Part shown: piece after piece, positions 35,501 through 43,586 of the stretch
Numbering within the stretch: position 1 is the first letter of the stretch
How the letters are laid out: each line of letters opens with the position of its first letter
Assembly (NCBI RefSeq): GCF_000176915.2
Contig: NC_014844.1
Coordinates: 992,001 to 1,056,000 of the forward strand
Reading direction: 5' to 3'
DNA length: 64,000 nucleotides
Source of the DNA: Pseudodesulfovibrio aespoeensis Aspo-2
GTDB taxonomy: Bacteria > Desulfobacterota > Desulfovibrionia > Desulfovibrionales > Desulfovibrionaceae
Made by a program: the position numbers and the translations under genes
The notes under the pieces: model-generated
What the model was told of the DNA's origin: nothing
Databases searched by the model: none
The model's input: the letters and a program-made list of their open reading frames with translations, nothing else

Positions 35501-35923
35501 ATGATACGTATCAACGACAGAATCGCCATTCCCTGGAGCGAGATAGAGTTCACGGCCTCGCGCAGTTCCGGGCCGGGAGGGCAGCATGTGAACACCACAG
35601 ACAGCCGGGTGACGCTGCTCTTTGACGTGGCCGCCAGCCAGAGCCTGACCCAGCTCGAGAAGATGGTCGTGACCGGCAAGCTGCGCCGCAGGATCGACAA
35701 GCGCGGCGTGCTCAGTATCTCCTCCCAGACCTTTCGCAGCCAGAAGTCCAACAAGGATTCGGCTGTCGATCGGTTTGTGGAGCTGATGCGCTGGGCGCTG
35801 ACGCCCGTAACGCCGCGCAAGGACACCGCAGTCCCCAGAAGCGCCAAGCGCAAACGGCTGGAGCGCAAGCGGCACACGGCGGACCGCAAACGCCAGCGCA
35901 AGCCGCCGGGGGTGGACGAGTAG
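35501..35923 (+). CDS. arfB: Alternative ribosome-rescue factor (release-factor-like, ArfB)
   Basis: 140 residues. Single release-factor domain 3 with the peptidyl-hydrolysis motif GPGGQHVN (GGQ at about 25-27) and no codon-recognition domain. A basic C-terminal tail of about 30 residues ([19 protein letters not shown]) would enter the empty mRNA channel of stalled ribosomes. Length and layout match ArfB/YaeJ. ATG 35501 is the only sensible start, though the ribosome binding site is weak. Stands between convergent and divergent neighbours with no operon partner. Confidence 0.92.
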   Translation: MIRINDRIAIPWSEIEFTASRSSGPGGQHVNTTDSRVTLLFDVAASQSLTQLEKMVVTGKLRRRIDKRGVLSISSQTFRSQKSNKDSAVDRFVELMRWALTPVTPRKDTAVPRSAKRKRLERKRHTADRKRQRKPPGVDE

Positions 35924-35954
35924 GGGGTGAGCGGTCGGGATCGCGCAGTCGGAA

Positions 35955-36566
35955 TCAGAGCAGGTCAAGCCGGGCCAGGGCGAGATAGAGCTCGCGGCTG
36001 ATCCAGGCGTCGGTGGCGGCGTAGGTGATCTGCTGGGGGGTCAGGTGTTCCTTGGCCCAGTTGGAGCACTGGGCGGACTTGGAAATCCTGAATCCCAGGA
36101 GGTTGGCGGCCATGTTGCGCAGGCCGTGGGTCTGCATCCTGGCCGCAGCGGTGATATCGGAGAGGTCGATAAACTGTTGCGGGGTGAATCCGGCCATTTT
36201 TTGCAGGCCAAGGATGTCGTCGCGCACGGCCACGCCGGTCTTGATCACTTCCTTGTCCGCCAGCAGGTCGCACAGCCCGTTGCACAGGGGCAGCAGGTTG
36301 ATCTGGAAGACGTACACGCAGGATGCTGTGGCCAGCTGGATCAGCGACGGCGGGCCGGGCCGCTTGCCCTTCTTGAACACGGGCCGGGTCTCGGTGTCGA
36401 AGCCGAGCAGGGTTTCCCCTTCCATTTCCCTGAGCGCCTGGGTGCGCTGCTTTTCCGTGCGCACGACAGCCACAGGCCCCTCGTAGTGGCACAGGGGCAT
36501 GGCATTGATTTCTTCTTTGGTGAAGAGTCGGAGGTATTGTTCGGGTATGGTGGGAGCCTTGGTCAT
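35955..36566 (-). CDS. RNase D-like 3'-5' exonuclease (DEDDy)
   Basis: 203 residues, only the exonuclease domain with no HRDC. Motifs: Exo I FDTET, Exo II VAVRDD, Exo III YAATDAW (Y-x3-D, the DEDDy form). It probably trims RNA 3' ends; such short forms are common outside enterobacteria and their substrates are not defined. Start ATG 36566 (MTKAPTIPEQY) is chosen because conserved sequence begins here; a longer frame to 36902 is unsupported. Weak ribosome binding site. It lies 139 bp downstream of the exported TPR-like gene. Confidence 0.85.
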   Translation of the reverse strand: MTKAPTIPEQYLRLFTKEEINAMPLCHYEGPVAVVRTEKQRTQALREMEGETLLGFDTETRPVFKKGKRPGPPSLIQLATASCVYVFQINLLPLCNGLCDLLADKEVIKTGVAVRDDILGLQKMAGFTPQQFIDLSDITAAARMQTHGLRNMAANLLGFRISKSAQCSNWAKEHLTPQQITYAATDAWISRELYLALARLDLL

Positions 36567-36705
36567 TGATGTTAAGTTTCGTTGTGGAGCATGGCCCCGT
36601 GGAAGACGACGGATGGTGAAATAATTCATCCCGTTCGTCAAGCGTGGTGTGCAATTAATCTCATTGGCCCCTGGTCTGGTGCCTGTATTCCGGACAGGGC
36701 AGGGG

Positions 36706-37380
36706 TTAGTAGGTGTACTTGTTCCGTCCCGGGCAGGGGGAGCGGCTGTAACGCCACCAGTAGTTGCCGTCGCAGGCGTCCTGGGGGTTGCTGGCATTGA
36801 CGCCGATGAAAGTGATGTTGTTGTCGAACTGATCGAAGGCGGCCTGCTCCAGGGTTGTGGCTGTGTCGGCCAGCGAGCCCTGGCCCTGCTTGAGGGCCTC
36901 AAGCTGGTGGATGACGGCGTTTGCCAGAATGGGCTGGGCCGGGCTGGTCTTGAGAAAAAGGGTCAGGTGGTCGATGGTCCCGGCCTCATCGCCGAGCCGG
37001 GCGCAGGCCAGGGCGGTGAAGAACGGGGCCTCCCAGACGCGGTCGTCCTTTGTCATGACCATTTCCATGGGTGCGGCCACTTCCTGATGGCGGCCCGCGT
37101 AATAGAGCGACATGCCCGCCATGGTCAGGTTGGAGGGAAACATGGTGGTGCGGCTAGGCGGCTCTTCAGCCAGTCCCGCACCAAAGGAATCGGCTGCCTT
37201 GACGAAATAGTCCATGGCCGGTTCGGTCCGTTTGAACATGAAGGCAGACCAGGCCCGCTCGAAATTCTTCTGGCCCGTGCGCGCCGAGGTCCAGGCGTGG
37301 GACGCGGCAGGGGTCAGCATGGCCGCAGCCACGGTGGCGAGCAGGACGGTGAACAGGAGGGGCATCAGTGTCTTTTTCAT
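36706..37380 (-). CDS. Exported protein with TPR-like helices, function unknown
   Basis: 224 residues. Signal peptide about 1-29 ending ASHA. Short helical repeats in the middle (FERAWSAFMFKRTEPAMDYFVKAADSFGAGL; MAGMSLYYAGRHQEVAAPMEMV; FTALACARLGDEAGTIDHLTLFLKTSP) look like TPR units. The tail contains CDGNYWWRYSRSPCPG, two Cys that could form a disulfide. GAGG lies about 6 nt upstream. It follows the gene at 37396-38142 with a 15-bp gap, so the two form an operon. I do not recognise the family. Confidence 0.7.
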   Translation of the reverse strand: MKKTLMPLLFTVLLATVAAAMLTPAASHAWTSARTGQKNFERAWSAFMFKRTEPAMDYFVKAADSFGAGLAEEPPSRTTMFPSNLTMAGMSLYYAGRHQEVAAPMEMVMTKDDRVWEAPFFTALACARLGDEAGTIDHLTLFLKTSPAQPILANAVIHQLEALKQGQGSLADTATTLEQAAFDQFDNNITFIGVNASNPQDACDGNYWWRYSRSPCPGRNKYTY

Positions 37381-37395
37381 GACAACCTCGCAGGT

Positions 37396-38142
37396 CTATT
37401 GCATGTAGGTTCGGGCTATGCGGAAAATGTCGTCATACGGCAGCTTGTCGCGGATTGCCAGCGCCATTTCCAGGGCCATGTCCATCTTGCGTCCGGTCTC
37501 GGTCACGGTCCTGTCCCGGATGCCTTCGAGGTGATAGGCCAGGAAATCGGCCTCGAAATTGTCGATGGCCAGGGAGACCCCCTCGGAGAAGAAATGCGAA
37601 CCCATGTAGGGCAGGAACCGCTCCAGGCTCTGTTTGCCTTCGCGCCGGGCAAACATGACGAAGAAGAGGAGCTTGACCAGCAGTCTGTCCGCCTTGAGTT
37701 TGTGGTCAACGGAGAGCAGGACGGAGAAGTCCGACCCCTTGGGTTTGATGGCGTCGAACATGGCCGTGGCCATGTCAAAGGCCTTTGCCTCGGGCATGAC
37801 GGGCATGGCGAATTTGGAATCCATGCGCACCAGGGTGATGCGCGGGTTTTCGCCCGAGGCGATGGCAAAGACGGCCAGCCGCATCAGGTCGATCTTGCGG
37901 GCGCAGTCTTCCAGCAATATCTCGCGCTTGACCCCGGCCAGCCTGCGGACCAGGTCCGGACTCAGGGACGAGAACACGGTTTCGAGCAGATGCAGGATGT
38001 AGGGCTCGTCGGTGTGGGCGATCTCCTCGTCGAGGATGGTCCGTCCCTTCTTGGCGTCCAGTATCTTCTTGAGGGACAGCCAGTAGGCGGCCAGCCCCTC
38101 AAGAGGCATCTCAAGAATGTCCAGTTCCTGCGGTTTTTTCAT
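37396..38142 (-). CDS. Conserved-looking cytoplasmic protein, function unknown
   Basis: 248 residues, no signal peptide or membrane segment. Mostly helical, with segments such as LEGLAAYWLSLKKILDAKKGR, RRLAGVKREILLEDCARKIDLMRL and YDDIFRIARTYMQ at the very end. I do not recognise a domain. ATG 38142 has GGAGGG 5-10 nt upstream, a strong site. First gene of a two-gene operon with the exported TPR-like protein; divergent from lgt across 117 bp. Composition and codon use resemble the neighbours. Confidence 0.7.
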   Translation of the reverse strand: MKKPQELDILEMPLEGLAAYWLSLKKILDAKKGRTILDEEIAHTDEPYILHLLETVFSSLSPDLVRRLAGVKREILLEDCARKIDLMRLAVFAIASGENPRITLVRMDSKFAMPVMPEAKAFDMATAMFDAIKPKGSDFSVLLSVDHKLKADRLLVKLLFFVMFARREGKQSLERFLPYMGSHFFSEGVSLAIDNFEADFLAYHLEGIRDRTVTETGRKMDMALEMALAIRDKLPYDDIFRIARTYMQ

Positions 38143-38259
38143 GTCCCTCCCGCCGGGGTTGACGTGCTTGTCAAAAAGGCACACCCTGTGCCGCAGACGG
38201 CAGTGTACCAGAATCTCTTGAGAAAACATAGTCGGCTTGTCACGCCGGGAGCGCCCTGA

Positions 38260-39042
38260 ATGCTCAGCTACCCATACTTTGATCCGGTCATGATTTCCAT
38301 AGGCCCGCTGGCGTTGCGCTGGTACGGCATGATGTACGTCTTTGGCGTGGTTTCGGGCTGGCTTCTGGGCCGCTGGCGGGCGTCCAGGCCGTGGAACCGC
38401 TGGACCCCGCCCATGGTGGACGACTTCATCACCTGGGCCATCCTGGGCGTGGTGGTGGGCGGTCGCCTGGGGTATGTGCTTTTCTACAATGCCGGGTATT
38501 ACCTCTCCAATCCGCTCAAGGCGTTGGCCGTGTGGGAGGGGGGCATGTCGTTCCACGGGGGCGTGGTCGGCGTGGTGGCGGTCTGCTGGCTGTTCGCCAG
38601 GGCCAGGGGTCTGGGGTTCAGGGAGGTGGGTGATTTCATCGCGCCGCTGGTGCCGCCCGGCCTTTTCTTTGGCCGCATAGGCAACTTCATCAACGCCGAG
38701 CTGTGGGGGCGGCCCACGGACCTGCCCTGGGGCATGCCGTTCCCCGGCGCGGGAGGCGAGCCGCGCCATCCGTCCCAGCTCTACGAGGCCGGGCTTGAGG
38801 GCGTGCTGCTCTTCGTCATCCTGTGGTGGTATTCGGCAAAGCCGCGCCCGGCTGGCTGCGTGGGCGGCCTGTTCCTGCTTGGCTACGGCGCGTTCCGCTT
38901 CCTGGTGGAGTTCGCCCGCGAGCCGGACGCGCACCTGGGGTTCGTGGCCCTGCAGTGGCTGTCCATGGGCCAGATTCTGTGCCTGCCCATGATCGCGCTG
39001 GGAGGCGGTCTGATGTGGTGGGGATACGCGCGGGGGCGGTGA
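38260..39042 (+). CDS. lgt: Prolipoprotein diacylglyceryl transferase
   Basis: 260 residues with about seven membrane helices. Transfers diacylglycerol from phosphatidylglycerol to the lipobox cysteine. Family signature [17 protein letters not shown] (about 144-160), the conserved MSFHGG loop (about 94-99) and [13 protein letters not shown] (about 169-181) are all present. ATG 38260 has GGGAG about 9 nt upstream. Convergent with the cyclotransferase gene, 20 bp apart. Confidence 0.95.
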   Translation: MLSYPYFDPVMISIGPLALRWYGMMYVFGVVSGWLLGRWRASRPWNRWTPPMVDDFITWAILGVVVGGRLGYVLFYNAGYYLSNPLKALAVWEGGMSFHGGVVGVVAVCWLFARARGLGFREVGDFIAPLVPPGLFFGRIGNFINAELWGRPTDLPWGMPFPGAGGEPRHPSQLYEAGLEGVLLFVILWWYSAKPRPAGCVGGLFLLGYGAFRFLVEFAREPDAHLGFVALQWLSMGQILCLPMIALGGGLMWWGYARGR

Positions 39043-39062
39043 TCGTGCGCCGCCCCGGCGGC

Positions 39063-39899
39063 TCAATGGTTCAGCTTCTCCGACACTGCATCAGGGCTGA
39101 CCGGCCTGCGCCAGAGCAGGGTTTCCACCTCGACCACAAAGAGCTTGTCCCAGCGCTTGCCGGTCACGAAGAGCCTGCCGGTCTGGGGATCGTAGGCGAT
39201 GCCGTTGGCCACGCCCGATTCTGGCGCGATCCGCTCCCGAAGCGGGGCCAGATCCACCCAGGCGGCCACCAGCCCGCTCTCCGGGTCGATGACCGCGATC
39301 TTGTCCGATTTCCAGACATTCGCCAGGATCATGCCGCCCACATATTCCAGCTCGTTGAGCAGGCGCACCGGGATGTCTCCGTCGCGCACCGCCAGGGTGC
39401 CGGTCCGGGCGAAATCCGATGCCTGGTGAAAGCGCAGCACGTCCGTGCCCGAGCCGAGGATGAAGCGGTCGCCGTCAAAGGTCAGCCCCCATCCCTCTGT
39501 GGTTTCCCCGTCGGCGCGGTAGGCGAAGGTGGTCAGCAGTTCCAGGCTCTGCGGATCGAAGATGAAGCCCGTGCCTGAAAGCCAGGTGAGCATGAAGAGC
39601 TTGTGGTCGTGGAGGGTGACGCCCTCGGCAAAGTAGCGCCCCTCGATGGGTTGGGTGCGCAGGCGTTGGCCCGTCTCCGGCTCGGACACGGTCAGGTAGG
39701 ACTGGCCAAACCCGCCGGAGGATTCGTAGAGCAGGCCGTCGCTGAAGAACAGCCCCTGGGTGGATGTTCCGGGATCATGGGGATACTCGGCCACCACCCG
39801 GCAGGGGACGGTGGCGGCGTCGGCCCCGGCCCGAATGGCAGGGGCGAGGAGCGCGGCGACACCGAGGATCACGGCGATTGCGAACCTGAACAGATGCAT
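39063..39899 (-). CDS. Glutaminyl-peptide cyclotransferase (glutamine cyclotransferase family), exported
   Basis: 278 residues. Signal peptide about 1-28 (ending GADAA). Five-bladed propeller of the plant/bacterial-type glutamine cyclotransferase family: FTQG-like STQGLFF, YESSGGFGQS, YFAEGVTLHDHKLFMLTW, TTEGWGLTFDG and LNELEYVGGMILANVW are characteristic. It converts N-terminal Gln to pyroglutamate on exported peptides. ATG 39899 has GGGAGAA about 9 nt upstream. It follows the tetR gene on the same strand by 123 bp. That gap contains a hairpin and a perfect inverted repeat GGGGAGAA/TTCTCCCC (39929-39958). Confidence 0.88.
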   Translation of the reverse strand: MHLFRFAIAVILGVAALLAPAIRAGADAATVPCRVVAEYPHDPGTSTQGLFFSDGLLYESSGGFGQSYLTVSEPETGQRLRTQPIEGRYFAEGVTLHDHKLFMLTWLSGTGFIFDPQSLELLTTFAYRADGETTEGWGLTFDGDRFILGSGTDVLRFHQASDFARTGTLAVRDGDIPVRLLNELEYVGGMILANVWKSDKIAVIDPESGLVAAWVDLAPLRERIAPESGVANGIAYDPQTGRLFVTGKRWDKLFVVEVETLLWRRPVSPDAVSEKLNH

Positions 39900-39978
39900 G
39901 GCGAGGATTCTCCCGGAGATGACAGGACGGGGAGAACCATCCGGGGACGATTCTCCCCGCCAATGGGGGAAGGTCGCA

Positions 39979-40019
39979 GGAAACCGGGTTGGGGTCAAGG
40001 GAGGGTGACCCCGGTTTCC
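39979..40019 (-). terminator. Possible terminator after tetR
   Basis: Nested inverted repeat: GGAAACC (39979-39985) with GGTTTCC (40013-40019), and inner GGGGTCA with TGACCCC. It has only a weak T tail on the minus strand, so it may be a partial terminator between tetR and the cyclotransferase gene. Confidence 0.4.
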
Positions 40020-40022
40020 GAC

Positions 40023-40652
40023 CTACGTGTTTTCCTTGACGGCGTGCAGGCCGCCAAGGGAAAATTTCACCACATGCTCCACAAAGGTGTCCATGTTGCC
40101 CTGCACCGCTGGCCGCTGGGGCGAGAGGCGGTCGAGGATGGGCTGGGTCAGCAGGTGGTCGAGCATCAGCGCCCAGATGTTCGAGCTGGCATAGGCCAGG
40201 ATCTGCTCCGGCGTGTTTGGCCCGAGGATCGCGGTGACGATGTCGCGCAGCTCGTCGGCGCGAGGCTGCACCTGCCGCCTGACGATGAAGTCGAGATTGG
40301 CGCTCGGCTTGGCCATCTCGCGCAGGAAGATGGCCCAGCGCTGGGCGATCATGCCGTTGCCGCGCTCGTATATCTCTCCGGCCAGGGTGCGCAGGAAGGC
40401 GTGGAGCCGCTGTCCTGCCGGTTCCGACCTGTCGGTGACGAAGTTGTATTCGTCCTTGGGGAACACTTCCTTGAGCACGGCCACATACAGGCCGTCCTTG
40501 CTGCCAAAATGGTAGTTGATGGCCGCGACATTGGCCCTGGCCCGCCCGCAGATGTCGCGCACCGTGGCGGCGTCGAACCCCTTGTCCGCAAAAACCTCGA
40601 TGGCGGCGGCCAGAAGGGTGTCTTTTGTGTTGACGTCCGGTTTTGCGTTCAT
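40023..40652 (-). CDS. TetR-family transcriptional regulator (CecR-like)
   Basis: 209 residues. N-terminal helix-turn-helix: DTLLAAAIEVFADKGFDAATVRDICGRARANVAAINYHFGSKDGLYVAVL, textbook TetR. The C-terminal domain contains NGMIAQRWAIFLREMAKPSANLDFIV, as in the CecR (formerly YbiH) group, which usually represses efflux pump genes. No pump is adjacent here: the divergent gene is ispH and the downstream gene a cyclotransferase. A promoter and inverted repeat upstream suggest autoregulation. ATG 40652 starts directly before conserved sequence, although its ribosome binding site is weak. Confidence 0.88.
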   Translation of the reverse strand: MNAKPDVNTKDTLLAAAIEVFADKGFDAATVRDICGRARANVAAINYHFGSKDGLYVAVLKEVFPKDEYNFVTDRSEPAGQRLHAFLRTLAGEIYERGNGMIAQRWAIFLREMAKPSANLDFIVRRQVQPRADELRDIVTAILGPNTPEQILAYASSNIWALMLDHLLTQPILDRLSPQRPAVQGNMDTFVEHVVKFSLGGLHAVKENT

Positions 40653-40686
40653 GATGATAGGGAGCGGCGGTCCTTGGGCTGTTGGA

Positions 40687-40704
40687 TTAAAACGCTTGTT
40701 TGAA
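40687..40704. promoter_or_regulatory. Candidate operator of the TetR regulator
   Basis: Imperfect inverted repeat TTAAAAC-GCTT-GTTTGAA (one mismatch in seven). It covers the expected start point of the minus-strand promoter at 40705-40735, so binding would block tetR transcription. Confidence 0.4.
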
Positions 40705-40735
40705 CTTATACCCTCAGACGCGGGACGGAAGTCAA
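40705..40735 (-). promoter_or_regulatory. Putative promoter of tetR
   Basis: Minus strand: TTGACT (40735-40730), 19-nt spacer, TATAAG (40710-40705). The spacer is long for sigma-70, which may make the promoter weak. Confidence 0.4.
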
Positions 40736-40794
40736 GCGTTTTTCCGTCCGGGCCGACTCCAGGCCGACTGCGGGGCGGAGCAAGGAGCGATAGC

Positions 40795-41643
40795 GTGGAA
40801 GTCATCCTGGCCGAAACAGCCGGATTCTGCATGGGGGTCGATCTCGCGCTGAGACGGCTCGACAAGCTGGTGGCCGCAGCAGACGGGCGGCCCATCCACA
40901 TCCTCGGCCCGATCATTCACAATCCCCAGGTGCTCGCCAGGTACGCCGAGCAGGGCGTGATCATCGCCGAAACCCCGGACCAGGTGCCGGACGGTGCCTA
41001 CGCGGTCATCCGCGCCCACGGCATCACCCGCGAGGTCGAGCGGGCCCTGCGCGCGCGCAGCGTGATCATCAAGGACGCCACCTGCCCCAGGGTGAAGAAG
41101 GCACAACTGCTCATCGCCCGGCATACCGCGGGCGGCGAGGTGCTGCTGCTCTATGGCGAGCGGGACCACCCGGAAGTTCGGGGGCTGGTCAGCTATGCGG
41201 GCAACGGCCACCATATTTTCGGTTCGGAGGAGGAGCTTGCGGGCATCCCCCTGAGCCCTGGCACCCCGTATGTCCTGGCCGCCCAGACGACACAGGACCG
41301 GGCCGTGTTCGAGGCCATGGCCAAACGGCTTGAGGGAGACCCGGCTCTCGATATTCTTGTGCTGCACACCATCTGTGACGCCACCCGGCTGCGCCAGAGC
41401 GAGACGAGCCGGCTGGCGGATCAGGTGGAGTTCATGGTCGTGGTGGGCGGGCTGAACAGCGGCAACACCCGGCGGCTGGCCCAGGTGGCCACCGAGCGGG
41501 GAACCCCGTGCGTCCATGTTGAGACTGCGGACGAACTCGACCTTGGCGAGCTGCGCCGTCATGCCCGTGTCGGCGTGACCGCGGGCGCGTCCACCCCGCG
41601 CGTCCTTATCGACGAGGTGCTCCGGACCCTCGAAAGGCTGTAG
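40795..41643 (+). CDS. ispH: 4-hydroxy-3-methylbut-2-enyl diphosphate reductase
   Basis: 282 residues. Last step of the MEP pathway, making IPP and DMAPP with a [4Fe-4S] cluster. The three cluster cysteines are in AGFCMGV (about residue 12), DATCPRV (about 96) and HTICDATRLRQ (about 190). IHNPQV, RAHG and TTQD motifs carry the substrate-binding His, Glu and Thr region. GTG 40795 has AGGAG about 8 nt upstream. The same pathway's dxs and ispA are 6-9 kb away. Divergent from tetR. Confidence 0.94.
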   Translation: MEVILAETAGFCMGVDLALRRLDKLVAAADGRPIHILGPIIHNPQVLARYAEQGVIIAETPDQVPDGAYAVIRAHGITREVERALRARSVIIKDATCPRVKKAQLLIARHTAGGEVLLLYGERDHPEVRGLVSYAGNGHHIFGSEEELAGIPLSPGTPYVLAAQTTQDRAVFEAMAKRLEGDPALDILVLHTICDATRLRQSETSRLADQVEFMVVVGGLNSGNTRRLAQVATERGTPCVHVETADELDLGELRRHARVGVTAGASTPRVLIDEVLRTLERL

Positions 41644-42071
41644 GCCGGGAATGGGCAAAAGGATGGGGCCAGGCGGTTCCGGCGGAGCGCCGGAAGCTGA
41701 CCCTGGCCCCAGACAGAATGTCCGCCGTGCCTGCGTCGCCGCGTGATCCGGCGCTGTCGGGCATGTGGAGGGCTTCCGGTTGCGTTGCGGGCGGCGACGG
41801 CTTGCCCTATCGGCGTGGCTGGCGACGGACGACACCCGGTCGAGTGGTGATTTCGGGCTGTCGGATGTACCGTTTGTCTTAAGGATACCTGGGGCGTTTC
41901 TTTTTGGTATTATTATTTCTGGGTGTCGTGCGGGCCGGGGATTGATCCGGGCCGGGGATCACGCCGGTTCTGGCATAGTGCCGGACCAAGGGCAAATGGC
42001 ACGGGATTGCCTGGGGTGCGCGGAGTGATTATTCAGGAGAGGACATCAACCAGAAAAGCCATGGAGGATGC
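41644..42071. other. Region between ispH and moaE
   Basis: 428 bases without a supported gene. It holds the hairpin at 41665-41710, a T/A-rich patch at 41897-41920, and an imperfect 17-nt direct repeat beginning GGGCCGGGGAT near 41932 and 41949. A long structured leader before Moco genes could hold a regulatory RNA, but I could not fit the Moco riboswitch pattern. Confidence 0.4.
41665..41710 (+). terminator. Nested hairpin after ispH, without T run
   Basis: Outer stem GGGGCCAGG (41665-41673) with CCTGGCCCC (41702-41710); inner perfect 8-bp stem TTCCGGCG/CGCCGGAA (41677-41684 with 41688-41695) with a GAG loop. No T tract follows, so it may protect the 3' end or be an imperfect terminator. 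Confidence 0.4.
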
Positions 42072-42452
42072 ATGGACATCAGCAAGGCCATTGCAGAGCT
42101 GAAACGCGAACCGGGGTTTGCCGACAATGTCGGGATGATCCTTGTGCACAACGGTGTGGTGCGCTCGTGGTCGCGCGAGGACCATTCCGAGGTCGTGGCC
42201 ATTGAGATCACGCCCGATTTCGAGAAGATGGAGCAGATCCGCAGGGAGATCGAGGCCCGCGAGGGCATCTTCCGGGCCGTGGCCCACGCCAACGGCGGGA
42301 TGATGCAGCCGGGGGACGACGTGCTTTTTCTCATCGTGGCCGGCGACATCCGCGAGAACGTCAAGGCCGCACTGGCTGACTTGCTCGACAGGGTCAAGGC
42401 CGAGGCCGTGACCAAACGCGAGATATTTGCCTCCGGGAACAGGAATGCATAA
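42072..42452 (+). CDS. moaE: MoaE-like molybdopterin synthase large subunit
   Basis: 126 residues, somewhat short for MoaE (about 140-150). The MoaE pattern is visible: GMILVHNGVVRSWSRED, IFRAVAHANGGMMQPGDDVLFLIVAGDIRENVKAAL and the C-terminal lysine region RVKAEAVTKREIF, where MoaE has its active-site lysines. MoaE with thiocarboxylated MoaD converts precursor Z to molybdopterin. No MoaD is encoded next to it. GGAGG is 4-8 nt upstream. The 3' end overlaps moaA by 8 bp, so the two are coupled. Confidence 0.85.
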   Translation: MDISKAIAELKREPGFADNVGMILVHNGVVRSWSREDHSEVVAIEITPDFEKMEQIRREIEAREGIFRAVAHANGGMMQPGDDVLFLIVAGDIRENVKAALADLLDRVKAEAVTKREIFASGNRNA

Positions 42453-43446
42453 GCTCCTCGAAGACAATCATGGCCGCAAGGCCAGCTACATGCGCATCAG
42501 CGTTACCGACCGCTGCAACCTGCGCTGTACCTATTGCGCTGGCGAGGGGCAGGAGTTCGTCCCCCATTCCGACATCCTGCGCTACGAGGAGATTCTGGAG
42601 CTCATGGACATGGCCACCCGGTTGGGAATGGTCAAGTTCCGCTTCACCGGGGGTGAGCCCTTTGTGCGCAAGGGGTTCGCAGACTTCCTGATTGCGGCCG
42701 CAGCCCGTTTCCCCGGTGTGGACATGTGCGTGACCACCAACGCCACCCTGATAGGTGAGCACGTGGATAGGCTGGCTTCGTCAGGTGTCCGCCGCGTGAA
42801 CATTTCCCTTGATACGCTTGATCCCGAAAAGTTCCATCGCGTCACGGGCTTTGACAAGTATGATGTGGTTCGCGCCAATATCGACCGCTGCCTGGATGCG
42901 GGCATGGTGGTCAAGGTCAACGCCGTGGCCATGAAGGGGATCAACGACGGCGAGTTGCCTGGGTTCATCGAGTTCGCCAGGAGTCGGCCACTGGATATGC
43001 GTTTTATCGAGTTCATGCCCGTGGGGCTTGAGACCGGCTGGAGTGACCACAGTGTCTGGAAGGCCGAGGACATCCTCGCACAGGCATCGGCCTTGGCCGA
43101 GTTGGTTCCCTCGGGCGGCGAGGGGAATGTGCCCGGCGGCCCGGCCCGAACGTTCGACATTGTCGGAGGCCAGGGACGCATCGGGGTCATTTCGCCATAC
43201 ACCAACCATTTCTGCAACACATGCAATCGGTTGCGGGTGACTTCGGACGGCAATCTGCGCACCTGCCTTTTTTCCGACAAGGTCTACCGTCTGCGCAAGG
43301 TCCTGCGCCACCCCCGCCTTGGCATCCCCGCCGTGGAGCGCATCATCCTGTGCGCCAGCCGCCACAAGCCCATGGGCTACAAGCTCCTTGAGCGCATGGT
43401 CGGTCAGGGGGTCTGCAAGACCCGGATGGCGTCCATCGGCGGCTGA
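42445..43446 (+). CDS. moaA: GTP 3',8-cyclase MoaA
   Basis: 333 residues. Radical SAM enzyme starting molybdenum cofactor synthesis from GTP. N-terminal cluster CNLRCTYC (CxxxCxxC, about residues 25-32), SAM-contact FTGGEPFVRKGF, and the C-terminal second [4Fe-4S] site with CNTCNRLR plus a later Cys in LRTCLF. The usual GG C-terminus is present (ASIGG). ATG 42445 is preferred, with AGGA adjacent and translation coupled to moaE, which it overlaps. Confidence 0.93.
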   Translation: MHKLLEDNHGRKASYMRISVTDRCNLRCTYCAGEGQEFVPHSDILRYEEILELMDMATRLGMVKFRFTGGEPFVRKGFADFLIAAAARFPGVDMCVTTNATLIGEHVDRLASSGVRRVNISLDTLDPEKFHRVTGFDKYDVVRANIDRCLDAGMVVKVNAVAMKGINDGELPGFIEFARSRPLDMRFIEFMPVGLETGWSDHSVWKAEDILAQASALAELVPSGGEGNVPGGPARTFDIVGGQGRIGVISPYTNHFCNTCNRLRVTSDGNLRTCLFSDKVYRLRKVLRHPRLGIPAVERIILCASRHKPMGYKLLERMVGQGVCKTRMASIGG

Positions 43447-43586
43447 TCCCCTGCGCGGCCTTTTTTGCCACAAAATCGATATAATATACTTCCAAAGAGT
43501 GTCGATCCGCATTACGCTTGCCCTTGGGCGGGTGTGATTTCGCAGGTGCGTGCTCTTATCCATTGAATTCGCGGGACTCTATCGAC

